DNA of 64,000 bases from Bradyrhizobium liaoningense (GTDB lineage Bacteria > Pseudomonadota > Alphaproteobacteria > Rhizobiales > Xanthobacteraceae). The stretch covers positions 124,001 through 188,000 of the forward strand of contig NZ_JAFCJT010000012.1 of assembly GCF_018130785.1 (NCBI RefSeq). Direction: 5' to 3'. The notes below the pieces were generated by a model. That model was not told the origin of the DNA and made no database searches. It saw only the letters and a list, made by a program, of their open reading frames with translations. Positions 50,603-58,005 of this stretch are shown here, piece after piece. The position numbers and the translations under genes were made by a program. Every line of letters begins with the position of its first letter. Positions within the stretch are counted from its first letter, which is position 1.

Positions 50603-51370
50603 TCACATCGCGGCGATCATGCCGCCATCGACATAGATGATCTGGCCGTTGACATAGGTCGAGGCATCGGACGCCAGGAAGATCGCGGCGCCCACCAGCT
50701 CGTCCGGCTTGCCCCAGCGCTTGGACGGGATGCGACCCATCAGCCAGTTGTTGAAGTCGGTGTTGTTGACCAGCGCCTCGTTCATGTCGGTCAGCATGTA
50801 GCCGGGGCCGATCGCGTTGGCCTGGATGCCGTGCTGGGCCCATTCCACCGCCATCGAGCGGGTCAGGTTCTTGATGCCGCCCTTCGCCGCGGTGTAGGGC
50901 GCGATGGTGGGGCGCGCGAGCTCGCTGCCGAGCGAGCCGATGTTGATGATCTTGCCGTGCTTGCGCGGGATCATGCGCCTGGCCGCTTCGCGGCCGATCA
51001 CGAAGGCGCTGGTGAGGTTGGTCTCGATCACCTTGCGCCACTCGTCGGTGGTGAATTCCACCAGCGGCTTGCGGTGCTGGATGCCGGCATTGTTGACGAC
51101 GATGTCGACCGCAATACCTTGTCTGTCGAAGTCGTTGAAGGCCGCGACGATCGCCGGCTCGTCGGTGACGTTGAACGCGGCGCCCTCGGCCTGATGTCCG
51201 GCGGCGCGAAATTCGGCCACGGCCTGCTCGACGCGCTTGGGATCGACGCCGTTGACGATGATCCTGGCGCCGGCCTTGGCCATGCCCTCGGCAATGGCGC
51301 GGCCGAGACCGCGAGAGGAGCCGGTCACGAGCGCGGTGCGGCCGGACAGATCGAAGAGAGAGGTGCTCAT
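50603..51370 (-). CDS. idnO: SDR, gluconate 5-dehydrogenase type
   Basis: 255 residues, classical SDR: TGSSRGLG, NNAGIQHR, S-Y-K in SLGSELARPTIAPYTAAKGG. FDLSGRTALVTGSSRGLGRAIAE and the NAGIQHRKPLVEF segment are typical of IdnO-like 5-ketogluconate reductases. It interconverts 5-keto-D-gluconate and gluconate, the next step after IdnD. 25 bp separates it from idnD and 12 bp from the dehydratase gene, consistent with one transcript. Confidence 0.86.
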   Translation of the reverse strand: MSTSLFDLSGRTALVTGSSRGLGRAIAEGMAKAGARIIVNGVDPKRVEQAVAEFRAAGHQAEGAAFNVTDEPAIVAAFNDFDRQGIAVDIVVNNAGIQHRKPLVEFTTDEWRKVIETNLTSAFVIGREAARRMIPRKHGKIINIGSLGSELARPTIAPYTAAKGGIKNLTRSMAVEWAQHGIQANAIGPGYMLTDMNEALVNNTDFNNWLMGRIPSKRWGKPDELVGAAIFLASDASTYVNGQIIYVDGGMIAAM

Positions 51371-51382
51371 CTCAAGAAATCC

Positions 51383-52582
51383 TCAGATGTTGGAGCGACG
51401 CACGGTCAGATCGGAGCGGTCGAATACGGCGGGCAGAAGGTCGACGCCGAGGCCGGGTCCTTCCATCGGATAGACAAAGCCGTCCTTGATCGTGGGCATC
51501 GTGGTGACGAGCTCATTGTACCAGCCCTTGTAGAAGGCGCGCACCGATTCCTGGATCAGCGTGTTGGGCTGGCTGAACGACATGTGGATGGCGGCGATGA
51601 AGCCGATCGGGCCAATGCAATCATGTGGAGCAAAAGGCCGGTGATAAGTCTCGGCCATCGCCGCGATCTTGCGGCCTTCGGTCAGGCCCCCGGTCCAGCA
51701 CAGGTCTGCCATCACCACATGCATGGCGTCGCGGTCGAGCATGTCCTTGTAGGGGTAGCGCGAGCCCAGCGTCTCGCTGGCGCAGACCCAGACATCGGTC
51801 GAGCGGGCATATTCGGCCAGCGCCTGCGGCGAGTTCATCCGGATCGGGTCTTCGTACCAGGTCGGCTTGTAGGGCTCGAGCGCACGCGCGATCTGCTTGG
51901 CGGTCGGCAGGTTCCAGAGCGAGTGGAGCTCGACCATGATCTCCATCTTGTCGCCGACGGCCTTGCGGATCTTCTCGAACGGTTCGATCGCACGCTTCAT
52001 CTGGGCTGCGGTGATGTAGAGGCCCTTGTTCTCCTGGGCCGCCGGGTCGAACGGCCAGATCTTCATCGCGGAGATGCCACTCTCCAGCAGGCTTTCGGCC
52101 AGTGCGTCGGCGTGGTGCATGAAGCCGTCGAGGTCTTCGTAGGGGCCTTTGGAGGCGCCGAGATTCCAGTTGGCGACCGGGCTGATATTGGTGGAGCGGA
52201 CATATTGGGTGCCGGCGCAGGTGTTGTAGATGCGCTGCTTGTCGCGGCAGAGGCCGCCGAGCATCTGGTGCACAGGCTGATTGCAGACCTTGCCGAACAG
52301 ATCCCATAGCGCGATGTCGATTGCTGACGCCGCGCGGTATTCGACACCAGTCGAGGATTGCGCCATCGGCAGGTTGAGCATGTCGCGATGGATCGCCTCG
52401 ATGTGCAGCGGATTGCGGCCGAGCAGGCGGCCGGCAAAGGTGTCGTGGATTTGCGCCTCGACTGCGCCAGCGCCGTAGAAGGTTTCGCCGAGACCGATCA
52501 TGCCCGTGTCGGTGTGAACGCGCACCCAGATGACGTTGGAAAATTCCTCAGTGCGCAGCGTCTCGATCGACGTGATCTTCAC
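51383..52582 (-). CDS. Enolase-superfamily sugar-acid dehydratase (MR/MLE family)
   Basis: 399 residues. The capping domain starts ITSIETLRTEEFSNVIWVRV; in the barrel, MKIWPFD holds the first catalytic Lys position, MVELHSLWNLPTA the first metal Glu (ELH), WYEDPI the second, ASETLGSRY the third, DLCWTGGLTEGRKIA and FAPHDCIGP the His of the HD dyad. This pattern is of the mannonate/gluconate dehydratase-like subgroup rather than muconate cycloisomerase. Start is the GTG at 52582 after GGGAGGATTGTTGCC. Its substrate is not readable from sequence. Confidence 0.85.
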   Translation of the reverse strand: MKITSIETLRTEEFSNVIWVRVHTDTGMIGLGETFYGAGAVEAQIHDTFAGRLLGRNPLHIEAIHRDMLNLPMAQSSTGVEYRAASAIDIALWDLFGKVCNQPVHQMLGGLCRDKQRIYNTCAGTQYVRSTNISPVANWNLGASKGPYEDLDGFMHHADALAESLLESGISAMKIWPFDPAAQENKGLYITAAQMKRAIEPFEKIRKAVGDKMEIMVELHSLWNLPTAKQIARALEPYKPTWYEDPIRMNSPQALAEYARSTDVWVCASETLGSRYPYKDMLDRDAMHVVMADLCWTGGLTEGRKIAAMAETYHRPFAPHDCIGPIGFIAAIHMSFSQPNTLIQESVRAFYKGWYNELVTTMPTIKDGFVYPMEGPGLGVDLLPAVFDRSDLTVRRSNI

Positions 52583-52634
52583 GGCAACAATCCTCCCATC
52601 ACAGGCGCCTCGCGCCTGACGTCTCATTTCGCAC

Positions 52635-52698
52635 TGCAACATGTTGCAGGTCGCGCGAACGTCTTACGCCTGCTTGTAATATATCACAACATGTTTTA
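52635..52698. promoter_or_regulatory. Pair of GntR-type operators in the divergent region
   Basis: TGCAACATGTTGCA (52635-52648) is a perfect 14-bp palindrome. CACAACATGTTTTA (52685-52698) carries the same AACATGTT core exactly 50 bp further on. Both lie between the sugar-acid operon and the gntR gene, 53 and 103 bp from the GTG of the dehydratase. FadR-subfamily GntR regulators bind such sites; the 50-bp spacing (about five helical turns) would allow two dimers on the same face. Confidence 0.7.
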
Positions 52699-52756
52699 AG
52701 GGTCCCACAAATATCGCGCCACCGAGCAATGAGAGCGCGGCTGACAGGAGGACGAC

Positions 52757-53524
52757 ATGGCACGGCGCAAGCGCGCGCTCGAGGTGGTGAGACACGAGGA
52801 CGACGGCGAGGGCAAGCCCTCCCGGCACAACCGGCTCAACTTCTTCGAGCTGGCTTATCAGAAGATCGAAGAGCTGCTCGTCCACTGCGAGCTCAAGCCC
52901 GGACAATTCATGACGATGCTGGAATTGCAGCACATCACCGGTTTCGGGCGCACACCGGTGCATCACGCCGTCAATCGTCTCTCCGCCGACACGCTCATCA
53001 TCATCCGTCCGCGCCACGGTCTGCACATCGCGCCGATCGATCTTGCGCGCGAGCGGATGCTGCTGGCCTTGCGCCGCGACATGGAGCGCTTTGTCGTGCG
53101 GCTCGCGGCCGATCGCGCCAGCCTGTCGCATCGCAATCAGGCGCTGCACATCGAGCGTCTGCTGCGCGAACGCCGCGCCACCCTGACCCTCGACGAATTC
53201 AACAGCATCGATCGCCGCATCGACGCGCTGGTGCTGGAAGCCGCCGGCGAGCCCTTCCTGGTGCACACGCTGCGGCCGTTACACACGCTGTACCGCCGCA
53301 TCGGCTACATCCACCATCGCTTCATGCCGGGACAGGCCGACCTGTCGGGCACGATCGATCGCCACCTCGCCATTCTCAGTGCGGTCGCCGGCCGCCACGT
53401 CGAAGACGCGGTGAAGGCGAGCGATGCGTTGATCGACTACATGGACCACATGTTCACGGGCATGGAGGCGGGGATCGATCCGCGCCTGCTCGATTGCAGC
53501 ATCGAGCCGCTGCTCGGCACGTAA
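52757..53524 (+). CDS. GntR-family transcriptional regulator (FCD domain)
   Basis: 255 residues. A basic leader precedes the winged helix (YQKIEELLVHCELKPGQFMTMLELQHITGFGRTPVHHAVNRL) and an all-helical FCD ligand domain with the metal/ligand residues (RRIDALVLEAAGEPF, HHRFMPGQADLSGTIDRHLAIL). It probably senses a sugar acid and represses both directions through the two palindromes at 52635 and 52685. AGGAGGACGAC precedes the ATG. Confidence 0.92.
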   Translation: MARRKRALEVVRHEDDGEGKPSRHNRLNFFELAYQKIEELLVHCELKPGQFMTMLELQHITGFGRTPVHHAVNRLSADTLIIIRPRHGLHIAPIDLARERMLLALRRDMERFVVRLAADRASLSHRNQALHIERLLRERRATLTLDEFNSIDRRIDALVLEAAGEPFLVHTLRPLHTLYRRIGYIHHRFMPGQADLSGTIDRHLAILSAVAGRHVEDAVKASDALIDYMDHMFTGMEAGIDPRLLDCSIEPLLGT

Positions 53525-53549
53525 GAGAGTTTTGAAGAGAGGACCAAAG

Positions 53550-54914
53550 ATGTCAACGATGGCGATGCCACAACCGACCGCGAGCGAAGCCGCGGTCCGC
53601 TACCTCATTACGAACTACAGTCCCAAGGGCAACAAGGTCGGCTGGCTGATGATGGCCTCGATCCTGGTCGAAGCCTGGGATCTCTATTCGATCGCCTTCG
53701 TGCTGATCTTCATCAAGGAGCAGTACAATCCCGATCCGCTGATGCTGGGTCTTGCCGCCGCCGGCACGCAGGGCGGCGCCCTGATCGGCGCGCTGCTCGG
53801 CGGCTGGCTCTCCGACAAGATCGGCCGCCGCGTCATGTTCCTGGTGACGATGGTGCTGTTCATCGTGCTCGCGCTGGCGCAGGCTTTCGTGCCGAGCGTC
53901 GGCTGGCTCGTCGTGATCCGCTTCCTGCTCGGCATTCCGCTCGGCTCTGATATCTCGACCGGCTACACCTACATCATGGAATCCATGGCCAAGGGTGAGC
54001 GCGAGGTCATGGGCAATCGCTGGCAATTCATGTTCGCCGTCGGTGAAGTCCTCACCATCGGCGTCATCGTGATCTTCCTGCTGACCGACATGCAGCACGA
54101 GATGCTGTGGCGCGTGACGCTCGGCCTCGGCGCGGTGCCGGCGCTGATCATCCTGATCATGCGTCACGACGTGCCGGAGACGGCGGTGTGGCTGGTGCAG
54201 AAGGGACGCTACCGCGAGGCCAAGCAGGTCGCTCGCGAGATGTTCAACGACAATCTCGACATGCTGCCGAACCATGACGTGGAGGTGCCGAAGGTCTCGA
54301 CCCGCGCGTTCCTCGCCGATCTGAAGAAGGATCCGATCCGCTGGCGCGCGACGATCTACGGCTGGATCGCCTGCTTCGCGCAGGGCAGCGAGTTCTCGAC
54401 CTTTGCGTTCTACCTGCCGGTGCTCTTTGTCATGGTCGGCGTGTCGAGCGTGCTCGGCATCAATCTGGTGACGATGGCGCTGTTCTCCTTCGCCGCGCTG
54501 TCCGGCTGGGTCGGCCCGCTGCTGACGCCGAAGATCGGCCACCGCGGCATCGCGATCGCCGGTTTCGGCATCGTGCTGGCCTCGCTGCTGGTCGCGGCTT
54601 TCGCGCTCTACACCGACAACAAGATCCTGTTGCCGTTCGCAGCGGCCGCCATGTTGTGGGGCCATTATTGGGATGCGTCGAACTGCATGACGATCCCGAC
54701 CATGGTTGCCAAGCCCAAGTATCGCGGCACGGCCAGCGGCTTCGCCTACATGTTCGTGAAGCTGCCGTCCTTCCTGGCGATCTTCCTGTTCCCGACGGTG
54801 TTCGCGGCGATCGGCCAGGCGAATGCCACGCTGATGGTCGCGATCTTCCCGCTGATCGGATTGCTCGCCGCGATCTTCATCCTGCCGGAAGTCTACGGCT
54901 ACGAGAACGATTGA
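53550..54914 (+). CDS. MFS transporter, sugar-acid/aromatic-acid type
   Basis: 454 residues with twelve helices. The loop 2-3 motif GGWLSDKIGRRVMFL and RFLLGIPLGSDISTGYTYIMESM are MFS signatures; the large central loop follows helix 6. It starts 25 bp after gntR and is probably in the same transcript. Given the neighbouring dehydrogenases and dehydratase, it is likely the proton symporter that brings in the sugar acid. GAGAGGACCAAAG precedes the ATG at 53550. Confidence 0.9.
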   Translation: MSTMAMPQPTASEAAVRYLITNYSPKGNKVGWLMMASILVEAWDLYSIAFVLIFIKEQYNPDPLMLGLAAAGTQGGALIGALLGGWLSDKIGRRVMFLVTMVLFIVLALAQAFVPSVGWLVVIRFLLGIPLGSDISTGYTYIMESMAKGEREVMGNRWQFMFAVGEVLTIGVIVIFLLTDMQHEMLWRVTLGLGAVPALIILIMRHDVPETAVWLVQKGRYREAKQVAREMFNDNLDMLPNHDVEVPKVSTRAFLADLKKDPIRWRATIYGWIACFAQGSEFSTFAFYLPVLFVMVGVSSVLGINLVTMALFSFAALSGWVGPLLTPKIGHRGIAIAGFGIVLASLLVAAFALYTDNKILLPFAAAAMLWGHYWDASNCMTIPTMVAKPKYRGTASGFAYMFVKLPSFLAIFLFPTVFAAIGQANATLMVAIFPLIGLLAAIFILPEVYGYEND

Positions 54915-54923
54915 TCCCGCAAG

Positions 54924-56174
54924 TTACCTGATCGCGGCAGCCAATGCCGCGATCAGGGCCGGCGGTGTCACGAGCAGTCCCAATTTAAGGAACGGCCAGG
55001 CGCCGACCTCGATCTTCTCGCGGCGCAGCGCCACCAGCCAGAGGATGGTGGCGAGCGAGCCGGTGATCGACAAATTCGGTCCCAGGTCGACGCCGATCAG
55101 GATGGCGCTGACGACCGAGGTGGGCAGGTGATCGGCGGCGACGATCGACCCGGCGACGAGGCCGACCGGCAGGTTATTGGCAATATTGGTGGCGATGGCG
55201 GTGGCGATCCCAACGCTCCAGCCGGCCTTGGGTACGGACTGCGCGACGGCCTCGTGCAGAAGTGCGCTGAGATGGCCGATCACGCCAGTCTTCACCAGTG
55301 CTTCCACCATCACGAAAAGCCCGCCGACCAGCGGCAGGACGCTCCAGGACACGTGCTTCAGCACCGGCACGGGCGACTGACGGTTGAGCAGCAGGACGAG
55401 GCCGGTCGTCACGACGCCGCAGATGAAGGTCGGCAGGCCAAGCTGCTTGTCGAGCGCGGAGGCCGTGATCAGCACGACGCCGATCGCGGCAATGCCGATC
55501 GCGGTCAGCTTGCCGCCGCGGCTGAGCACCTTGTGCGGCACACGGCGCTCGATGGCTTCCTCCTTCAGCGCGCGATGCTGGGTGAGGCGCAGCATGACAT
55601 AGGTCAGCACGATCGAGGCGAGCGAGGGCAGTGCGAACTGCCGCAGCCATTCGGTCAGATGCGGCATGCGCGAGCCGAACACCACGAGATTGGCGGGGTT
55701 CGAGATCGGCAGCACGAAGCTTGCGGCGTTTGCAATAAAGGCGCAGACGAAGAGATAGGGCAGCGGCTTGGCGCCGGCCGCGCGCGTCGCGGCATAGACG
55801 GCGGGCGTGAGCACGATCGCAGTCGCGTCGTTCGACAAGAGCACCGTGACCAGCGTGCCGACGATGTAGATCAGCAGGAACAGCCGTTGCGGCGAGCCGG
55901 CTGCATATTCCACCGCGAGGGCGGCAAGATAGTCGAACAGGCCTTCGAGCCGGGCCAGCTCGGCGATCAGCATCATGCCGATCAGGAAGAGATAGACGTC
56001 GACGCCTTTCTCGATGCCTGTGAGCGCATCCTGCCACGGCAGGAGGCCGAGCAGCACCAGGGCGCCGGCGCCGATCACGGCCCAGATCGCCTCGGGCAGG
56101 CGAAAGGGCCGGATGATGACGCCTGCGGTCGCGGCGACGATGATGCTCCAGGCCCAGATGGCGTCAGACGGCAC
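54924..56174 (-). CDS. ArsB/NhaD-superfamily (SLC13-like) transporter
   Basis: 416 residues, about eleven helices. LIGMMLIAELARLEGLFDYLA, LLSNDATAIVLTPAVYAATR and the repeat SNPANLVVFGSRMP with NIANNLPVGLVAGSI are the two N-rich hairpins of ion-transporter-superfamily members such as ArsB and CitM-type carriers. It is convergent with the MFS gene and 25 bp from the next transporter on its own strand. No arsenic-resistance gene is near, so the substrate may be arsenite, Na+/H+ or a carboxylate. Start is GTG 56174 after AAGGACTGAAC. Confidence 0.86.
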   Translation of the reverse strand: MPSDAIWAWSIIVAATAGVIIRPFRLPEAIWAVIGAGALVLLGLLPWQDALTGIEKGVDVYLFLIGMMLIAELARLEGLFDYLAALAVEYAAGSPQRLFLLIYIVGTLVTVLLSNDATAIVLTPAVYAATRAAGAKPLPYLFVCAFIANAASFVLPISNPANLVVFGSRMPHLTEWLRQFALPSLASIVLTYVMLRLTQHRALKEEAIERRVPHKVLSRGGKLTAIGIAAIGVVLITASALDKQLGLPTFICGVVTTGLVLLLNRQSPVPVLKHVSWSVLPLVGGLFVMVEALVKTGVIGHLSALLHEAVAQSVPKAGWSVGIATAIATNIANNLPVGLVAGSIVAADHLPTSVVSAILIGVDLGPNLSITGSLATILWLVALRREKIEVGAWPFLKLGLLVTPPALIAALAAAIR

Positions 56175-56199
56175 GTTCAGTCCTTGAGGTTTGGTCGGT

Positions 56200-57486
56200 T
56201 CATTCGGCAGCGATAACCGATGCTGGAGCCGCTGTCTTCCCCTGTGCCCGCACGGCGCCATGCCGGGTCTCGGGCAAAGCAAGGAGGCAGACGATGGCGC
56301 CGATCGCGGCGACCGCGCCGAGCGTGATGAACGCCGCGCTGTAGCCAGCACCGACCACGACGAGGCCCGCAAGCGTCGTCGACAGCGCCGCGCCGATGCT
56401 CTGGGCAGTGATGACCGCGCCCTGCGCGACGTTGAAGCGGCCGGTGTTGCGCATGAGGTCGGCGACGATGACGGGGAAGATCGCGCCAAAGATGCCGGCG
56501 CCGACGCCGTCCAGAAGCTGCACGCCGACCAGCCAGAACGGATTGTCGGAGATCGTATAGAGTGCGCCGCGAATGGGCAGGATCAACAATGCGGCGAGGA
56601 AGAAGCGCTTGTGGCCCCAGCGGTCAGCCTTCGCGCCGACCAGCATCGCGAACGGCACCATCACAATTTGAGCTGCGACGATGCAGGCCGACATCAGGCT
56701 GGTGCCCATGTTCTTGTCCTGCAGCGCGAGTTTCTGCCCGACCAGCGGCAGCATGGCCGCGTTGGACAGGTGAAACAGCACGACACAGACTGCGAAGACG
56801 AGGAGGGGGCGGCAGGTCAGGAGCACCGCGAGACCTGAGGGCTGTTCCGGCTGGTCACCGGTATCGGCGTCGTGCAGCCCGCGGGCGAGGTCGTGGTCGA
56901 TGGCGCGGGCGGGGATCGCGAGGATGCTCACGAGGCTTGCGGCCGCCATGGCGGCGAGAAGGTAGAACACCACGGTCGGGCCGAACCAGTAAGCGCTGAG
57001 CCCTGCGAGCCCGGCCGCGACCGCATTGCCGGCGTGATTAAAGGTCTCGTTGCGGCCGATCCGCCGGGTGAAGGCGGCGTGGCCGAAGATGCCGAGCGAG
57101 ACGGCGGCGATCGCCGGCGGAAAGACCACGGCGGCGGCCTGCGCGATGCCTTGCGAGATCGCGACCGGCAGGAAGCTGGGAAACAGCGGCAGCGACAGTG
57201 ATGCCAGCGTCACCATGATGGCGGCGATGACCATCGCCAGCCGCTTCGCCCGCGTCGCATCGATCAGCGCGCCGGCCGGCGTCTGCGCCACGATGCCGGC
57301 AATGGTCGCAATCGACATCACGAGGCCGATGCGCGCCTCGTCCCAGTGCTGCTCGGTGAGGAGATAGACGGCGAGATAGGGCCCAAGCCCGTCGCGGACG
57401 TCGGCGAGGAAGAAGTTGGCCGCGTCCAGCGCGCGGCCGGCGCGTCTCGTCTGGTCGGTGGGGTGATGGGAGGCTTGGCTCGACAT
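56200..57486 (-). CDS. MFS transporter
   Basis: 428 residues, twelve helices. DAANFFLADVRDGLGPYLAVYL at the N-terminus and TPAGALIDATRAKRLAMVIA (loop 2-3) are typical of a drug/metabolite MFS subgroup common in Rhizobiales; GAGIFGAIFPVIVADLMRNTGRFNVAQGA lies in the second half. Convergent neighbours do not define a substrate. It shares strand and close spacing with the ArsB-like gene, so one operon is possible. Confidence 0.88.
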   Translation of the reverse strand: MSSQASHHPTDQTRRAGRALDAANFFLADVRDGLGPYLAVYLLTEQHWDEARIGLVMSIATIAGIVAQTPAGALIDATRAKRLAMVIAAIMVTLASLSLPLFPSFLPVAISQGIAQAAAVVFPPAIAAVSLGIFGHAAFTRRIGRNETFNHAGNAVAAGLAGLSAYWFGPTVVFYLLAAMAAASLVSILAIPARAIDHDLARGLHDADTGDQPEQPSGLAVLLTCRPLLVFAVCVVLFHLSNAAMLPLVGQKLALQDKNMGTSLMSACIVAAQIVMVPFAMLVGAKADRWGHKRFFLAALLILPIRGALYTISDNPFWLVGVQLLDGVGAGIFGAIFPVIVADLMRNTGRFNVAQGAVITAQSIGAALSTTLAGLVVVGAGYSAAFITLGAVAAIGAIVCLLALPETRHGAVRAQGKTAAPASVIAAE

Positions 57487-57554
57487 CGGTCTCTCGATCG
57501 AGGCTGGGAAGCGATCCGCGAGAAACCGATCTCACGCCACCTTGGTTCCGCCCT

Positions 57555-57995
57555 TCAAAACTTCACGGCCAGCAGCACCGCGCCGGCGCCGATCATGGCG
57601 ATGCCGATCCAGCCCTGCGCGGTCGGCCGTTCGCCGAGAAAGGCGAAGGCGAAAAGGGCGACCAGCACGACGCTGAGCTTGTCGATCGGCGCCACCAGCG
57701 TCGCCGGGCCGAGCTTCAGCGCACGGAAATAGCACAGCCAGGACGCGCCGGTCGCAAGCCCGGACAACACCAGGAACAGCCAGGTCTTCGACGAGACAGC
57801 CGAGGGCACGGCGAACTGGCCGGTGAGGAACAGCAGCACCGAAAAGGCGAGCAGCACCACGATCGTGCGGATGAACGTCGCCAGATCCGGATTGATGTTC
57901 TCGACGCCGACCTTGGCGAAGATCGCGGTCAGCGCCGCAAAGCAGGCCGACAGCAGCGCCCAGGTCTGCCAGGCCGAGAGGAGGGCGGGTTTCAT
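57555..57995 (-). CDS. Half-size EamA-family membrane protein
   Basis: 146 residues with one EamA unit (five helices), half the length of normal DMT proteins such as those at 12317 and 23268. It keeps FFRALKLGPATLVAPIDKLSVVLVALFAFAFLGERPT-type residues (here RALKLGPATLVAPIDKLSV), the second half of the repeat. Such single-repeat members act as dimers, like EmrE. It starts 10 bp after the hybrid kinase gene, an unusual pairing, and is probably co-transcribed with it. Confidence 0.85.
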   Translation of the reverse strand: MKPALLSAWQTWALLSACFAALTAIFAKVGVENINPDLATFIRTIVVLLAFSVLLFLTGQFAVPSAVSSKTWLFLVLSGLATGASWLCYFRALKLGPATLVAPIDKLSVVLVALFAFAFLGERPTAQGWIGIAMIGAGAVLLAVKF

Positions 57996-58005
57996 CGGTT
58001 GTCTC

